Positions 28,093-39,000 of a stretch of 47,485 nt of DNA are shown here, piece after piece. The first letter of the stretch is position 1. Every line of letters starts with the position of its first letter. This stretch comes from Bacteroidota bacterium (GTDB taxonomy: Bacteria; Bacteroidota; Bacteroidia; Bacteroidales; NBLH01): contig JANYKN010000020.1 in assembly GCA_025361565.1 (NCBI GenBank), positions 1 through 47,485 on the forward strand, given 5' to 3'. Made by a program: the position numbers and the translations under genes. The notes below the pieces were generated by a model. That model worked only from the letters and a program-made list of their open reading frames with translations. It did no database searches and was not told where the DNA came from.

Positions 28093-29130
28093 ATGGCATA
28101 TCAAGTCTACAAACACAAGAAAACCTTTGAACTTGAAAGTGGTGAAAACTTGCCTGAACTTGAAATTGCTTTTACTACAATCGGAAAATTGAATATTGAT
28201 AATTCAAATGTAATATGGATTTGTCATGCATTTACCGCCAATTCCGATCCATCAGAGTGGTGGCCCGAAATGGTTGGAGTTGGGAAGGTTTTTGATCCTC
28301 AAAAATACTTTATAATCTGTGCCAATATACTCGGTTCTTGTTATGGTACAACAGGTCCTTTATCAATAAACCCCGAAACCGGTAAATCCTGGTACAGGGA
28401 TTTTCCGTTTGTTACCGTGAGGGATATTGTTGGAGTACATCAAGTGCTTGCTAATTATTTAAATATTAAACAAATACATACAATCACAGGAGGTTCAGTT
28501 GGTGGGCACCAAGCCATTGAATGGTCAATTATGGAACCCAACCGTTTCGACCATTTAATATTAATTGCCTCCAATGCCAGATTTTCACCCTGGGGAATTG
28601 CATTTAGTGCTTCTCAGCGTATGGCAATTGAAGCAGATCCCAGCTATTTCGAGGACAAACCAGATGGTGGTTCAAAAGGGTTGAAATCCGCGCGATCCAT
28701 TGCGTTGATTAGTTATAGGAATGCCACAGCATACAACCGTACCCAAAAGGAAGATGATATTAATAAAACCAATAATTTTAAAGCTGATTCTTACCAAAGA
28801 TACCAAGGTGAAAAATTGGAGAAACGCTTCAATGCTTATTCCTATTATACTTTATCCCAGGTTTTAGATTCGCATAATGTAGCTAGGGGCAGAAAGGATT
28901 TGCAAAATGCACTTTCTCTAATAAAAGCTCCGACACTTATTTTAGGAATTGATTCCGATTTATTGTTTATTCAAGCGGAACAGGAGGAAATGCACAGACT
29001 CATTCCAAATTCTGAATTGATCATGATTGAATCTGATTTTGGTCATGATGGTTTTTTGATCGAATTTGAAAAACTAACCGGGTATATTAATCAGTTTTAC
29101 TTGAAGCATAGCAGATTAAATGTATTTTAA
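28093..29130 (+). CDS. metX: Homoserine O-acetyltransferase (MetX)
   Basis: The 345-residue alpha/beta-hydrolase-fold enzyme transfers acetyl from acetyl-CoA to homoserine. The catalytic triad is visible: S135 in the nucleophile elbow GGSVGGHQAIEWS, D289 in GIDSDLLF and H318 in FGHDGFL. The N-terminal part has ELEIAFTTIGKLN and NVIWICHAFTANS, both typical of MetX. Together with MetY it makes the direct-sulfhydrylation route to homocysteine. It is at the end of the gene set following the SAM-I riboswitch; homoserine dehydrogenase is not in the window. Confidence 0.93.
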   Translation: MAYQVYKHKKTFELESGENLPELEIAFTTIGKLNIDNSNVIWICHAFTANSDPSEWWPEMVGVGKVFDPQKYFIICANILGSCYGTTGPLSINPETGKSWYRDFPFVTVRDIVGVHQVLANYLNIKQIHTITGGSVGGHQAIEWSIMEPNRFDHLILIASNARFSPWGIAFSASQRMAIEADPSYFEDKPDGGSKGLKSARSIALISYRNATAYNRTQKEDDINKTNNFKADSYQRYQGEKLEKRFNAYSYYTLSQVLDSHNVARGRKDLQNALSLIKAPTLILGIDSDLLFIQAEQEEMHRLIPNSELIMIESDFGHDGFLIEFEKLTGYINQFYLKHSRLNVF

Positions 29131-29224
29131 AAAGTGATTTGACGATATTACTTAACAATCTTTTATAATGAATTATGAAAGTAGTTTAGATAATCTAAGG
29201 TGTATGTAACTCATTTTGAATACC

Positions 29225-30268
29225 TTATACCTCTTTCTTGACCAACAACTCTTTTGTTGACAAAAGCCCGCAAGCTGCAGCTATATCAAGCCCTCTGGAA
29301 GCTCTTAGTGTTGTAACAATTCCTTTGGCTTTTAACTGGTTTTGAAATTCAAAAATGGTTTCATCATCAGATCCTACCAATTCAACTTCAGGCACTGGAT
29401 GGAATCGTATTAAATTTATTCGGCAATTAATGCCATTTAAAATTCTTGCAAGTTCCTTCACATGTCTTGAGCTATCGTTAAATCCTTTAAACATAATGTA
29501 TTCAAAAGAAACCCTTCGGTTCCTTCCAAAATCAAATGCCTTGATTTCTTTCAGCACTTCGCTAATTGGATTGGTTTTTTCAATGGGCATTGCCCTTAAT
29601 CTTTCTTCGTGAAATGGATTGTGTAAACTAATTGCCAAATTGCAGTCACTTTCGTTTAAAAAGCGTTTTAATCCTTGTAAATGGCCAATCGAAGAAACAT
29701 TTATCCGTTTTGGGCTCATGGCAAAACCATAATCAGCGGTCAGTATTTTCAAGGTCTTTAAAACATTGTCAATATTATCGAAAGGCTCGCCCATTCCCAT
29801 AAAAACAATATTGCTAACTTGTTCACTTTCCGGAATACTTCGCAATTGGTTTAATATTTCAGTAGCTGATAAATTGTTTTGGAAACCTTGTTTACCGGTC
29901 ATACAAAATTTACAAGCCATTTTGCATCCAACCTGAGATGATACACATAGAGTATTTCTGGTTTCTTCCGGTATAAATGCAGTTTCAATAAATTTATTGG
30001 ATGCAGCCGGAAATAGATATTTTTTAGTACCATCAGCCGAAACTTGCACCTTAATGGGTTTGGTAATTCCCAAATTAAAATGATCCTTTAGTTTTTCTCT
30101 TCCTTCTTTTGAAAGATTACTCATTTCATCTATAGATTCAATCCGTTTTTTATACAACCAAATTGCTATTTGGGCAGCTGTAAATTTTGGCATACCTAAT
30201 TCATTAACAGTCAATTGTAATTCCTCAAGACTTTGTCCAAAAAGTATCGGTTTATCATTTTCCAACAT
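29225..30268 (-). CDS. rlmN: Dual-specificity 23S rRNA/tRNA methyltransferase RlmN
   Basis: A 347-residue radical-SAM enzyme that methylates C2 of A2503 in 23S rRNA and of A37 in some tRNAs. The iron-sulfur cluster cysteines are C115, C119 and C122 (GCKMACKFCMTG), and the second catalytic cysteine, needed to release the methylated adenosine, is C333 in DIAAACGLLS. Further family marks are IVFMGMGEPFDNID, ISLHNPFHEERLRAMPIEK and RVSFEYIMFKGFND. The housekeeping gene has its own promoter (30296-30325). Confidence 0.95.
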   Translation of the reverse strand: MLENDKPILFGQSLEELQLTVNELGMPKFTAAQIAIWLYKKRIESIDEMSNLSKEGREKLKDHFNLGITKPIKVQVSADGTKKYLFPAASNKFIETAFIPEETRNTLCVSSQVGCKMACKFCMTGKQGFQNNLSATEILNQLRSIPESEQVSNIVFMGMGEPFDNIDNVLKTLKILTADYGFAMSPKRINVSSIGHLQGLKRFLNESDCNLAISLHNPFHEERLRAMPIEKTNPISEVLKEIKAFDFGRNRRVSFEYIMFKGFNDSSRHVKELARILNGINCRINLIRFHPVPEVELVGSDDETIFEFQNQLKAKGIVTTLRASRGLDIAAACGLLSTKELLVKKEV

Positions 30269-30295
30269 GGGTATTTAAATAATTGAATTTTCATG

Positions 30296-30325
30296 CAAAA
30301 TTAACAATCTTAATTCATTATTCAA
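30296..30325 (-). promoter_or_regulatory. Bacteroidetes-type promoter for rlmN
   Basis: On the minus strand TTG (30325-30323), 19-base spacer, TAATTTTG (30303-30296). The leader is about 22 bases. Confidence 0.65.
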
Positions 30326-30750
30326 CTCTCTTAATTGCAAGTTGAGCAACATAATCAATGCGAAATCTTAGATTTAATAAGTATTTAGAATCAATTTCAA
30401 TTTAATTAATTATAGAAAAAGTGACTTTTCCCAATTTTACAAATTACTGTAATGAAATAGAAAATTATCGAAATCTTTAAGCGATAACTTGTTCATTTCC
30501 GTACAGACTGTATCTATATCGTACACTTTTTTTATAGAACAAATTTTGCAGTAAAGAAGTAAATAGTACATAATGAGACCTTTAAATTAAATGGCATCTT
30601 AATTGGGATAAAAAGGAATTAGATGAAATTGAGTGGACTTATGCCTATTATAAGCTGCTATTGTAATAGTCAATCATCAATAAAAATGGCATAATTGTTC
30701 AGTATAAATGAATTACCATTATGAAAGCAATTATATAATGTTTCGTTGGA
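30326..30750. other. Long AT-rich spacer between rlmN and the FtsX-type permease
   Basis: This 425-base stretch contains no gene I can support and no convincing TTG-N20-TAnnTTTG for the permease gene. A 23-codon frame at 30623-30694 has AAAGGAA before it but no recognisable product. Confidence 0.4.
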
Positions 30751-33159
30751 ATGTTAAAAAACGATTTAAGATTTGCATTAAAGAATATTTTAAGGTTTAA
30801 TACCTACTCACTTATCAATATCTTTGGCCTTGCTATTGGTTTGGCATCATTTATTTTGATTGCACTTTACGTATATGATGAATTAAGTTACGACAAATAC
30901 AACACAAAATATAACCGTATTTATAGAGTTACCAGTGTGCTTGATTTTAACGGCACTGGCGAAGAATCTTCAAGTCAGCCATTCCCGCTTGGTGCAACTT
31001 TAACTAAAGAGTACCCTCAATATGTCGAATCATATGTACGTTTTTTTAATTTGCAAAAATCGCAGTTTTTAGTATCAAATGATACCAAAGTTTTTAACGA
31101 AAAGCGTTTTTTTTATTGCGACACAAATGTTTTCGATGTATTTGATTTCGAATTAATTAAAGGAGACAAACACAATGTACTTAAAAAACCATTTTCAATA
31201 GTAATCACTGAGTCAACCGCAAAAAAGTATTTTGAAGATTTAGATCCAATTGGTAAAATACTAAAGGTTGACAACTACTTTGAGTTTGAAGTTAGTGGTG
31301 TGGTAAAAGACACAAAACCTCAATCGCACTTTAAATTTGACTTTCTGGCGTCTTTTTCATCGTTGCCATATGTGTTTAAAAATGAAAAGATTATGCAAGG
31401 ATGGATTTGGAACCCTTGTTGGACTTACCTATTATTAAAGGATCAGGATTCCGCTGCCAAATTAGAAGCAGGACTTGATCAATTTGTTAAAAAATATTTT
31501 AAAGATGAATTGAATGGGAGTTTCAAGCTATACTTACAAGCTTTATCGTCAATTCATTTAAAATCGCATCTGGATTATGAAATAGAAAAAAATGACAACT
31601 ATCAGTATATTAATATTTTACTCGTTATCGCATTTTTAATATTACTTATTGCATCAATAAATTTTATTAATCTGGCAACAGCAGGTGCTGCAAACAGAGC
31701 TAAAGAAATTGGTATTAAAAAAGTAGTTGGGGCAAGCAGGAGGCAATTAATCCTTCAGTTTTTTACCGAATCAATGGTCACTACATTTATTAGTCTTTTA
31801 ATTGCTATTTCGCTAGTAGAGATATTCTTACCTGCTTTTAGCTCTGTAACTGGTAAATTTATAACTACTGATTTTAGATTTCGGAAAGAAACACTTTTAG
31901 GATTATTTAGTTTGGGAATATTCACTGGTTTCATATCAGGAATTTATCCTGCATTTTTTCTTTCTTCTTTTAAAACTATTCCGTTATTAAAACGCAATTT
32001 TAAACTTGGGACAAAATCAACTAACTTCAGAAAAATATTAGTCCTCATTCAATATTCTATTTCCTTAATGCTTATTATTGGAACTTTTGGAGTTTTCAGG
32101 CAATTAAGGTATTTGCATAATGCCGACCTTGGTTTTAAAAAAAACAATGTTGTTGTGATTGATGCGGGATATGAATTAGCCTACAAATATGATAAATTCA
32201 AAAAGGCACTTCTTAGGAATAAAAATATTAAAAATGTAACGGCTATGAATTATATTATCGGTTCAAGTTACAACACATACGAATTTATCCCTGAAGGCTT
32301 TGAAAGTACAGACTATAATTTTTTTCCTGGTCTTTTTGTTCGGGCAGATTTTGTAGAAACATTTGGAATCGAGATTGTTGCAGGCCGGAATTTTTTACCA
32401 AATGAGCAAGATGCTGGTGAAAGCATTTTGGTAAATGAGGAAATGGTAAAATTTTTAAATTATCCAAAAAATGCGGATATTTTGGGGACTAGCTTTAAAA
32501 CAACTCAGGGAAGTGAAAAGGTTATAGGCGTATTCAGTAATATTAATACAACCTCCTTGCATGTTAAAGTGGAACCTTTTGTTATTAAAATGTCAAAAGA
32601 TAGTATGCTCAGAACCAATGATACAAAATATATTGTTATTCAGATTAATAAGGATGCAATAGATGAAAGCATTGGTGCTATTGAAAAAACCTGGGATAAA
32701 ATGGAAATTGAAAGACCTTTTGAGTATAAATTTTTACAGGATATACTTGATGAACATTATCGGGGCGAAGATGTTTTGGGCGATTTGGCACGTATTTTTA
32801 CTATTCTTTCGATAATAATTGCATCACTAGGAATTTGGGGGCTTACCGCCTATATTACCGAGCGGAGAACACGAGAAATAGGGATAAGAAAAGCACTTGG
32901 TGCAAGTCTTTTTGGGATATTAAAACTTATAACTGGTGAATTTATTTGGGTTGCCTTAATTTCTAATTTAATTGCCTGGCCAATTGCATTTTATGTTTTA
33001 AATAAATGGATAAATAGTTTCGCCTATCGTGATTATATTAGCATTTGGTCTTTTATTGTAGCATCAATGATTGGGTTATTAATTGCAGTGCTTACTATTA
33101 GTCACAAATCTATTGAGGCTGGTAACCGAAATCCCGTTGATTCATTGAAATATGAATAA
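30751..33159 (+). CDS. FtsX/MacB-type ABC permease, two-module form
   Basis: The 802-residue protein has the layout of the large Bacteroidota FtsX-like permeases. A helix at about 20-43 (LINIFGLAIGLASFILIALYVYDELSYD) is followed by a periplasmic MacB-type domain, three helices (about 285-405) with the AAGAANRAKEIGIKKVVGASRRQLI loop, a further helix near 430-448, a second periplasmic domain and a final FtsX block (about 678-795) with TERRTREIGIRKALGASLFGILKL. The family mechanically drives export or lipoprotein and peptide efflux with an ATPase. No ATPase gene is next to it, which is usual for this subtype. Its substrate is unknown. It converges with the aminopeptidase gene, only six bases apart. 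Confidence 0.87.
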   Translation: MLKNDLRFALKNILRFNTYSLINIFGLAIGLASFILIALYVYDELSYDKYNTKYNRIYRVTSVLDFNGTGEESSSQPFPLGATLTKEYPQYVESYVRFFNLQKSQFLVSNDTKVFNEKRFFYCDTNVFDVFDFELIKGDKHNVLKKPFSIVITESTAKKYFEDLDPIGKILKVDNYFEFEVSGVVKDTKPQSHFKFDFLASFSSLPYVFKNEKIMQGWIWNPCWTYLLLKDQDSAAKLEAGLDQFVKKYFKDELNGSFKLYLQALSSIHLKSHLDYEIEKNDNYQYINILLVIAFLILLIASINFINLATAGAANRAKEIGIKKVVGASRRQLILQFFTESMVTTFISLLIAISLVEIFLPAFSSVTGKFITTDFRFRKETLLGLFSLGIFTGFISGIYPAFFLSSFKTIPLLKRNFKLGTKSTNFRKILVLIQYSISLMLIIGTFGVFRQLRYLHNADLGFKKNNVVVIDAGYELAYKYDKFKKALLRNKNIKNVTAMNYIIGSSYNTYEFIPEGFESTDYNFFPGLFVRADFVETFGIEIVAGRNFLPNEQDAGESILVNEEMVKFLNYPKNADILGTSFKTTQGSEKVIGVFSNINTTSLHVKVEPFVIKMSKDSMLRTNDTKYIVIQINKDAIDESIGAIEKTWDKMEIERPFEYKFLQDILDEHYRGEDVLGDLARIFTILSIIIASLGIWGLTAYITERRTREIGIRKALGASLFGILKLITGEFIWVALISNLIAWPIAFYVLNKWINSFAYRDYISIWSFIVASMIGLLIAVLTISHKSIEAGNRNPVDSLKYE

Positions 33160-33165
33160 TTCATC

Positions 33166-35784
33166 TCATTCTTCATGATTGTAATTAGGATTATCTATGC
33201 CGTATATGTCTCGTCTATCCAGAATTTTCTCAGCCCTGAATAACATATCGGACAATTGAAGGATTTTGGCTTTCAAATTTGCATTGTAATCTGGATGATC
33301 TTTCAAAAAGTTCGTGACAATTTTTGCTGCTTCGGCGCTATTATACCTACCAACTGTATAAGCCAGCCAGTTTTTTGGGAAAAATATATCTCCGGTTTTT
33401 TGAATTTCTTCAAGCATTTCAAGCGAAGCCTGTAAGTATTTGACTGAGTATTGCGCTCTTAAAGGATGATTCAAATAATAAAGGCTAGTTCTTACCCATA
33501 ATTCTTGTTGTCTGTTTTCGGGCTTTTTTAAACTTTCAAAAAACTTATCACGGACTTTTGGATTTGTTGAAACTGAAGGTATTACAAATTCCATTTTTTG
33601 TTTTTGCTCTTCATCTTTCATCCTTGATAATTGTTCCTGTAAAATAGCATCAGAGTTGGGATAATTTCGAAGAGAAAGCTCAATTGCCAATGTTGAATAG
33701 TCCGTTTCTGAAAGTTTTAGGCCATCCATTCCCAGTTGATTTTTCCATATATTGTAAAATCTGTTTTTAGCATTTTCGCTAATGAATACCGAAACCAGCG
33801 TTTGATATGCTGCCGATTTTATTTCGTTATTTTTCTGATTTTTTATGAAATCGAAAAGACAATCTTCCATAGAAGAAGCCATTTTTAACCTTTCATCCTG
33901 GTTTAAAAAATACCACCAACTTTTTTGAAGGTAATCCAACATCAGTTGAATATTTTGTTTTTCTTTTTCAGTTTTAAGTGTACAGCTCATTATCTCTACG
34001 AACCGCTTCGAATCTAGTTTGTAATTTATAAGGGACTGATTTAATGTAATGTATGATATTGTCCTTACAAAATCATCGGGCAATTCATTAACATGGTTTA
34101 AAAGGAAATCCTGACTTATCGAATCGATCATAAATTGACCATATCCATAACCTCCACCATTTAGTAATATAAAATCGGGCTTTTCAAGACCAATTGCACG
34201 GGTAAATTCGAGTTTTGCCGAATCAATAAAAATAGGAATTCGTTTGTAGTTACCATTTTTACAGAATAAAACATCAATACTTTGTTTCCAAATCCTTCCT
34301 TTTTGAAATTCATCTTCCTGAATTATATTAAATGTTTTAATTTTATTTTCTTTACTGTATTCAATCTCCGCATAAATAATTGGCATTCCTTCCTGAGAAA
34401 CCCAGGTGTCGCTCCATTTTTCAAGATCAATTTGTGTTTTACTATTTAAAATATGTATTAAATCATCCCAACTTGCGTTTCCAAATTTGTATACTTTTAA
34501 ATATTCCTTTAGGCCTTCCTGCATTGCATCTTCGCCTATTAATTGCTCCAACTTGGCCATTACAATCGGAGCCTTGTAATAAATGATGTCTCCATATAAA
34601 GTTCCTGCAAACTTCAAATTTTCAAGATTTTGCTTAATTGGATTGGTGCCAATACTGCCATCAGTTTGGTAAGCTCTGGGGAAATTAGAAACAACAAAAT
34701 TTAAATCATGGTTCACGTCAGGAAAAAGTGGTTTAACCATTTTTGATGCCAAAAGTTCGGCATAAACCTCTTTAAGCCAAACATCATCAAACCATTTCAT
34801 GGTAACTAAATCTCCGAACCACATATGTGATACTTCGTGCGAAATAATCAATGCTCTTTTGGTGACATCTTCAATTGTTGCAGATTTAGAAAGAAACATC
34901 CTTGAATTTCGGTAAAAAATAGCGCCCTCATTCTCCATTCCACTAAATTGAAATGAAGGTATTGTTACAAAATCAAGCTTTTCAAATGGATATTTAATTC
35001 CAGTATAGTTTTCCATCCATTCAATTGCATGAAAATGTATATTAAATATGGAGTCAACATTGCTATTAATTTTCAACGTATCTGTTTCGCGGTGATATAA
35101 ATTTAAAGTACGTCCATTTTTAGTTCTTGATATTTTTTTAAAATCACCAGCAGTAAATGCAAAAAAATAAGTACTGATAGTCAATGTTTTATTGAATTTT
35201 ACTATTAATTTCCCATCCTTTTTTAATTCCTTTTGTATTTTCGAATTTGATATGGCAATCCAAATGTCTGGAATTGAAAGTTCCAACAAAAATGTGGCTT
35301 TTAAATCGGGTTGATCAAAACAGGGAAATGCAATTGAAGCCTTGTCGGGAACAAACAAAGTATACATATAGGATTCATTCCTATTCAGCGAAGAATTTCC
35401 TGCAATAAATTGAATATGAACCGTATTTTTACCTTTTCTTAGATATTTGAAAGAAATGATAATGTGTTCATTAATAAACTTATATGATTTGTATTGATTA
35501 TTAGTTAATACAGAAAGTATATGTGCGGAATCTGTTTGAAAATCGATGACCAAATCCTTGTTTGACTGATTTAAATCGAACTCAATTGTTTCAATTCCTG
35601 TTACTTTATCCTGCAATAGTTTAGGAATGGAAAAAAATAATCTATAATTTATTGATTTAATTTGCTTTTTCCGAAATACTGCTAATTCATAAGTAACACC
35701 TGATGGATAGACTTGGGATGACATCTTTTCGGGGTCGATTAAACTAACCAAAATTATTAATATGAATAACTTAAAATAGCTCAT
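33166..35784 (-). CDS. Secreted M1-family zinc aminopeptidase
   Basis: The 872-residue protein begins with a hydrophobic signal (YFKLFILIILVSLIDPEKMS). It shows the M1 marks: GMENEGAIFYRNS (about 280), which binds the peptide N-terminus, and the zinc site HEVSH (H316, E317, H320) with E339 placed 18 residues on, in WLKEVYAELLASK. The glutamate context KEVYAE replaces the usual NEGFA. A Tyr near residue 400 (LYGDIIYYKAPIVM) matches the transition-state Tyr region. The C-terminal half is a helical ERAP/ARM-like repeat region. It should remove N-terminal residues from peptides in the periplasm or outside the cell. Confidence 0.9.
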   Translation of the reverse strand: MSYFKLFILIILVSLIDPEKMSSQVYPSGVTYELAVFRKKQIKSINYRLFFSIPKLLQDKVTGIETIEFDLNQSNKDLVIDFQTDSAHILSVLTNNQYKSYKFINEHIIISFKYLRKGKNTVHIQFIAGNSSLNRNESYMYTLFVPDKASIAFPCFDQPDLKATFLLELSIPDIWIAISNSKIQKELKKDGKLIVKFNKTLTISTYFFAFTAGDFKKISRTKNGRTLNLYHRETDTLKINSNVDSIFNIHFHAIEWMENYTGIKYPFEKLDFVTIPSFQFSGMENEGAIFYRNSRMFLSKSATIEDVTKRALIISHEVSHMWFGDLVTMKWFDDVWLKEVYAELLASKMVKPLFPDVNHDLNFVVSNFPRAYQTDGSIGTNPIKQNLENLKFAGTLYGDIIYYKAPIVMAKLEQLIGEDAMQEGLKEYLKVYKFGNASWDDLIHILNSKTQIDLEKWSDTWVSQEGMPIIYAEIEYSKENKIKTFNIIQEDEFQKGRIWKQSIDVLFCKNGNYKRIPIFIDSAKLEFTRAIGLEKPDFILLNGGGYGYGQFMIDSISQDFLLNHVNELPDDFVRTISYITLNQSLINYKLDSKRFVEIMSCTLKTEKEKQNIQLMLDYLQKSWWYFLNQDERLKMASSMEDCLFDFIKNQKNNEIKSAAYQTLVSVFISENAKNRFYNIWKNQLGMDGLKLSETDYSTLAIELSLRNYPNSDAILQEQLSRMKDEEQKQKMEFVIPSVSTNPKVRDKFFESLKKPENRQQELWVRTSLYYLNHPLRAQYSVKYLQASLEMLEEIQKTGDIFFPKNWLAYTVGRYNSAEAAKIVTNFLKDHPDYNANLKAKILQLSDMLFRAEKILDRRDIYGIDNPNYNHEE

Positions 35785-35815
35785 ACAAAGCTTGATTGCT
35801 TTTTAATTAAAAAGA

Positions 35816-35846
35816 TAAAGTTAGCTATTTCTTGTTATTATTTCAA
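35816..35846 (-). promoter_or_regulatory. Promoter-like sequence for the M1 aminopeptidase
   Basis: On the minus strand TTG (35846-35844), 20-base spacer, TAACTTTA (35823-35816); the final base of the -7 element differs from the consensus. Leader about 26 bases. Confidence 0.5.
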
Positions 35847-36018
35847 CATTTAATCGTTAGTCATACAAAATACTTGATATATGGCAGTTAACTCTATTAT
35901 AGATCCTAAATGCGAGCTTTTGATATCAAAATAAAACTGGAATTACATAAGTGTAAAATTTAAAGCACACAGGTAATTTAATTTTTCAAATAATTCTAAT
36001 TTTACAAAACAACTCTAA

Positions 36019-39000
36019 TTATCGATAAGACCTAACATTTTCAACCATAAAATGCAACCGATTTAGCACATTTACCTCACTGGTATCAGCATCAAAATCC
36101 AGGAATAGAAGGTTCATGTTGGGAAATAAATCCTTGATTCTTTTTTCAACGCCCTTTGAAACAACATGGTTTGCAATACACCCAAAAGGCTGAATACTAA
36201 TTACATTGTTTATATTGTCTTCGGCAAAGGTTGATATTTCAGCCGGAATTAACCAGCCCTCGCCAAACTGGGCCGAAAGATCTAAAATTTCAGAAGCTTT
36301 TTTAGCCATATGCCTGATTTTATGAAATGGCCTGTAATACTTAAAATTGGAATTAACTTTCTCAAATTTTTTAATGAATCGATCAGCTTTTTGCTCTAAA
36401 AAATAATACGCAAAATCCGACCATGAACCCTTGCTTAAGTTTGATTCTTTATTGACATCATAATTTACGAATTCCTGAATAAAGAAATCTAATATTGGAG
36501 GAATAACAACCTCAATTTCTTGCTCAATTAACCAATCAACAATAAATTGGTGCCCAAAAGAACTATATTTGATATAAATCTCACCAACAATTCCAACAGC
36601 AGGCAAGTTATCTTCTTTTAAATCTAGATTGTTGAACTCTATCACAGCTTCTTTTAATTTATCAATTACTTCAGTTACTTTATTTTTTTCAACAATCGGT
36701 AATATTTGAGCTATATATTTGTCGGTTAATAGCTTTGCGCTTCCCTTAACCCTTTCGCGAGCTTTTGCAGCATGATACATTTTCGAAATAGAATCCGCAT
36801 ATAAAATTGAGGAGAAAAGGATTGGCAATGTTTTTTTCCATTCAATATTAAATCCCGATTGCGGATTAATTGTTTTTCCTGCGGTTCCCAAAGAAACAAC
36901 CGGAATATCAGTATAACCTGCCGATATCATTCCTTTTTTTATCAAAGCCAAATAAGTTGAAGCCCTGCATTGACCTCCAGTTTGGGTTATTGCAACAGCA
37001 ATTTCATCATGCTTATAATTACCGGTTGAAAGTGCTTTTAAAACATCGCCAACTATAATAGTAGCAGGAAAGCAAATTTCGTTATTCGCATATTTAAGCC
37101 CATATTTTACAGATTTTTTATCAGGAGCAGGCAAATTAATCATCTGATATCCTGATATTTTGAATAATGATGGAATAATTTCTGAATAAATATAAGCGAA
37201 ATAAGGGCCAATAATCAGACGCTTTTTATCTTCTGTTTTAAATTCCGGGGTTTTTAATCTTTGTTTATCCAATAAATCCTGCTTGATTTCCATCAATTTA
37301 AGCGACTCAACCATTGATCTTAAGCGCAATCTAACCGAACCTGTACTTGTAATTTCATCTACTCGAATCACAGTCAATACCTTGCCTTTTTCTTTTAGAA
37401 TTTCTGTATTTTCATCGATTACAATTGCATCTGGACCACAGCCAAACGAATTAATCTGAATGAACTGAACTTTATGGGTTTGATTAGCAACCCATTTTGC
37501 AGCGTTGTAAATTCTATTTGTATATGTCCATTGTGTAATCACTTGCAAGTCTGATATTATTGTATTTTCCAAAAAAGGAACTGCATCTTCTGTGATCACA
37601 TCAACTCCCAACTCGCATAATGCATTTGGAGTTTTTTGATTAATCAACTGGTCAATATGGTAAGGCCTACCTGAAAGAACCACCAATAATCGATCGTCTG
37701 CCTTTGCTTTGGCAATAATTTCTTTCCCTTTAATTTGAATTTGGTTCTTAAACAATTTGTAGTCTAGGGTTGCTCTTGCTATTGCCTTATTAACAGTGTC
37801 TTTTTTGACTCCGAACTGTTTAAGATATTGATAACATGCTTTTGCAAGCAAGGTTTGATTGTTAAAATTAAATATAGGTTGGTCAAATGGAATTTTAAAA
37901 TTTTTTTCAGGGTTTATACTGCTTTTAATTACATCAGCATAACTGCTCACAAGTGGACAATTGAAAGTATTGTCGGTATTTAAAAACTCATTTTGTTCAT
38001 AAATAACCATTGGATAAAAAATCCGATCAATTTTCCTGTTCGAAAGGTTGAAAATATGTCCGTGCACAATTTTTGCAGGAAAACAAATACTATCGGACAT
38101 AACCGTGCCCAAGCCTTTTTCAAGTAAATCTATTGTTGAAGCATCTGATAATTCAACGTTTATTCCACATTCATTGAACAAGGTATTCCAAAATGGAAAA
38201 TTCTCAAACATATTTAAAACCCTTGGAATTCCAAGCGTTAATATTGGTTTCGGATTTGATTTGGTTTCTCTTTTAAAAAGTAGATTATATTTATATTCGA
38301 AAAAATTAAATCCTTTATTTTCTTCAGCGCCTTTGTTGAAAAAGTTTTTTTCACATTTATTTCCAGAAAAAAAATCGTTTTCGTTCCAAAAAGTAAATTT
38401 AGTTATCTGACAATTATTCTCACATCCTTTGCATTGAACATTTTTAGTTGAATATTTATCGATAAATTCTAAATTTTCAAGTCCTTTAAATTTAGTTTGA
38501 TAGCCATTTTGAATTCCCATATCGCAAGCATAAATTGCTGCGCCATATGCTCCCATTTGTTCTGGCATATCCGAGCATATTACATTTTTACCAGTATGTA
38601 TTTCAAGTGCACGGAGAATGGATTGATTTCTGAATGCTCCGCCCTGAACAACTATGTTATTGCCTAGCTCCGAAATATCCTTAAGCTTAAGAACTTTATA
38701 TAACGCATTTTTTATGACTGAAACTGATAATCCAGCAGCAATATCGCCAACAGTAGCGTTTTCGCGAAGCGATTGTTTCACTTTGGAATTCATAAATACA
38801 GTGCAGCGTGTTCCCAAATTTGATGGTGCGTTTGATTTACATGCGGCTTGTGCAAATTCATCAACTTTATAACCCAAAGAACTTCCAAATGTTTCGATAA
38901 ACGAGCCACAGCCTGCAGAACAGGACTCATTTAGCTCAATCCTGTTTACTAACCCATTATCAACAAAAATTGCTTTCATATCTTGTCCACCAATATCCAT

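Noticed and set aside
30623-30694. 23-codon frame with an AAAGGAA site before the FtsX-type permease
   Set aside because: No recognisable product, no promoter and not linked in phase to the permease; such frames occur by chance in AT-rich spacers.
35918-35931. 14-base palindrome TTTTGATATCAAAA as an operator
   Set aside because: It lies downstream of the activase fusion gene and 130 bases from the aminopeptidase start; there is no second copy and it is A/T-simple.
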